Source: Sulfidibacterium sp964456625
GTDB taxonomy: Bacteria; Bacteroidota; Bacteroidia; Bacteroidales; F082
Assembly: GCA_964456625.1 (NCBI GenBank)
Contig: CAYWBO010000068.1
Location: 1 to 14,952 of the forward strand
Reading direction: 5' to 3'
Length of the DNA stretch: 14,952 bases
Both the position numbers and the translations under genes were made by a program. Shown here one piece after another: positions 14,018-14,952 of the stretch. The stretch's first letter is position 1. Each line of letters begins with the position of its first letter. The notes below the pieces were generated by a model. The model had not been told where the DNA came from, made no database searches, and saw only the letters and a program-made list of their open reading frames with translations.

Positions 14018-14952
14018 ATGGGCGAAAGCACATTTCAGTTAGATATCGAGAACCTGGTTGAATTTTTTGGGCCCGGAGATAAATACCTGAATCAGATTAA
14101 GTCCATCTTTCCTAAACTCAAGATCATCGCCCGCGGCAACCTGATGAAGCTCATGGGAAGTGCGGAGGATATAGAAGTTTTCGAAAAACGTTTTGATCTC
14201 CTTCAGGTGTATTTCGACCGTTTCGGAAAGATCTCCGAAGAGGTGGTGAACCAAATCATGAAACAGGAGGAAAATCCGTTGGTGGAGGGAGATTCTAAAA
14301 GCGGCGAGGTGCTGGTCTATGGAAGGCATGGAAAACTGGTCAAAGCCCAGTCGCTCAACCAAAAAAAGATGGTCGAAAGCATCGCCGGAAACGACATGAT
14401 TTTTGCCATCGGTCCGGCCGGAACGGGAAAGACCTATACCGCCGTTGCCCTGGCTGTAAGGGCGTTGAAAAACAAAGAAGTACGGAAAATTATCCTGGCC
14501 CGACCGGCGGTAGAAGCCGGCGAAAGCCTGGGTTTCCTTCCCGGAGACCTGAAAGACAAGATGGATCCTTACCTGCAACCGCTTTATGATGCCCTGAGAG
14601 ACATGCTTCCAACCCAAAAGCTGCTCTCGTACCTTGAAGACGGGACCATCGAAATTGCGCCGTTGGCTTACATGCGCGGCCGCACGCTCGGCGAAGTTTT
14701 CGCTATTTTGGATGAAGCCCAGAACGCTACTGAAAGCCAGTTAAAAATGTTTTTAACAAGAATGGGAAAGGCATCCAAATTCATCATTACCGGTGACATC
14801 ACCCAAATCGACCTGCCCAGAAACAGTAAATCAGGACTGCTTCAGGCCCAGAAAATCCTGCATGACATCAAAGGAATTGACTTCATCTATCTGGATGAAA
14901 AAGACATTGTCCGCCACAAGTTGGTGACAAGAATTGTAAATGCTTATCAAAA
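14018..14952 (+). CDS. PhoH-like ATPase (YbeZ type), 3' end beyond the window
   Basis: The gene is read from ATG 14018 and stays open to the right edge, giving the first 311 residues of a family usually about 315-350 long, so little is missing. Residues 1-115 are the N-terminal region with a short KH-like part (KLKIIARGNLMKLMGS). The P-loop domain has Walker A GPAGTGKT (132-139), the family segment ILARPAVEAGESLGFLPGDLKDKMDPY (159-185), Walker B ILDEAQN (230-236) and a sensor-like FIITGDITQIDLP (255-267). YbeZ-type PhoH proteins are cytoplasmic NTPases with predicted helicase-like action on RNA, often beside the ybeY RNase gene. No ybeY is visible here. A ybeY gene to the right of the edge cannot be checked. 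Confidence 0.93.
   Translation, partial: MGESTFQLDIENLVEFFGPGDKYLNQIKSIFPKLKIIARGNLMKLMGSAEDIEVFEKRFDLLQVYFDRFGKISEEVVNQIMKQEENPLVEGDSKSGEVLVYGRHGKLVKAQSLNQKKMVESIAGNDMIFAIGPAGTGKTYTAVALAVRALKNKEVRKIILARPAVEAGESLGFLPGDLKDKMDPYLQPLYDALRDMLPTQKLLSYLEDGTIEIAPLAYMRGRTLGEVFAILDEAQNATESQLKMFLTRMGKASKFIITGDITQIDLPRNSKSGLLQAQKILHDIKGIDFIYLDEKDIVRHKLVTRIVNAYQ

Noticed and set aside
14039..14617. Minus-strand open frame of 192 codons near the right edge
   Set aside because: It is the antisense shadow of the PhoH-like gene, whose Walker motifs are clear on the plus strand.

Overview
The window looks like a chromosomal segment of an anaerobic or microaerophilic member of the Bacteroidota. The evidence is: several intergenic regions carry the phylum's promoter motif (TTTG or TTG, 17-23 bp, then TAnnTTTG); Shine-Dalgarno sequences are weak or absent; the protein families are of Bacteroidota type (short PhoH ATPase, DUF62 SAM hydrolase, secreted TonB-C-domain protein); and there is a rubredoxin-based oxidative or nitrosative stress module. 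I see no phage, insertion sequence, CRISPR array, tRNA or rRNA. Most of the window is housekeeping or stress/efflux content, and nothing in it amounts to a clearly new multi-gene system.

Left part (1-7450), all on the minus strand. A tripartite RND efflux operon is read from 7356 to 1672: an outer-membrane TolC-like factor, a lipoprotein membrane-fusion protein, and an HAE1-type RND pump. It starts at a promoter that has one copy of an 18-bp imperfect palindrome between its -33 and -7 elements and a second, near-identical copy just upstream. It ends at a strong hairpin terminator (1612-1650). No repressor gene for these operators lies in the window. Downstream is a separate two-gene unit: a flavin reductase-rubredoxin fusion (high-molecular-weight rubredoxin, Hrb) followed after 28 bp by rubrerythrin. 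This is a plausible electron chain from NAD(P)H to peroxide.

Middle part (7450-9442). A roughly 230-bp block (7450-7680) has no recognised gene. It holds short repeats, a small palindrome and a 39-codon Cys-rich ORF. Next come a NiCoT-family nickel/cobalt permease (minus strand, with a clear intrinsic terminator at 7682-7716) and a divergently transcribed stand-alone response-regulator receiver protein. They share a 308-bp intergenic region containing a perfect palindrome.

Right part (9443-14952). On the plus strand are a six-TM MntP-like membrane protein lacking the family's aspartates, and a QueD/PTPS-family enzyme whose ATG overlaps its stop. They are followed by a secreted protein with two DUF302-like halves, a secreted TonB-C-domain protein, and a PAP2 phosphatase with a TTG start. 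The PAP2 gene converges on, and shares its stop codon bases with, a DUF62 S-adenosylmethionine hydrolase. The hydrolase is divergent from a PhoH-like ATPase that runs off the right edge. The metal and redox genes (rubrerythrin, Hrb, NiCoT, MntP-like) are a loose theme rather than one operon.
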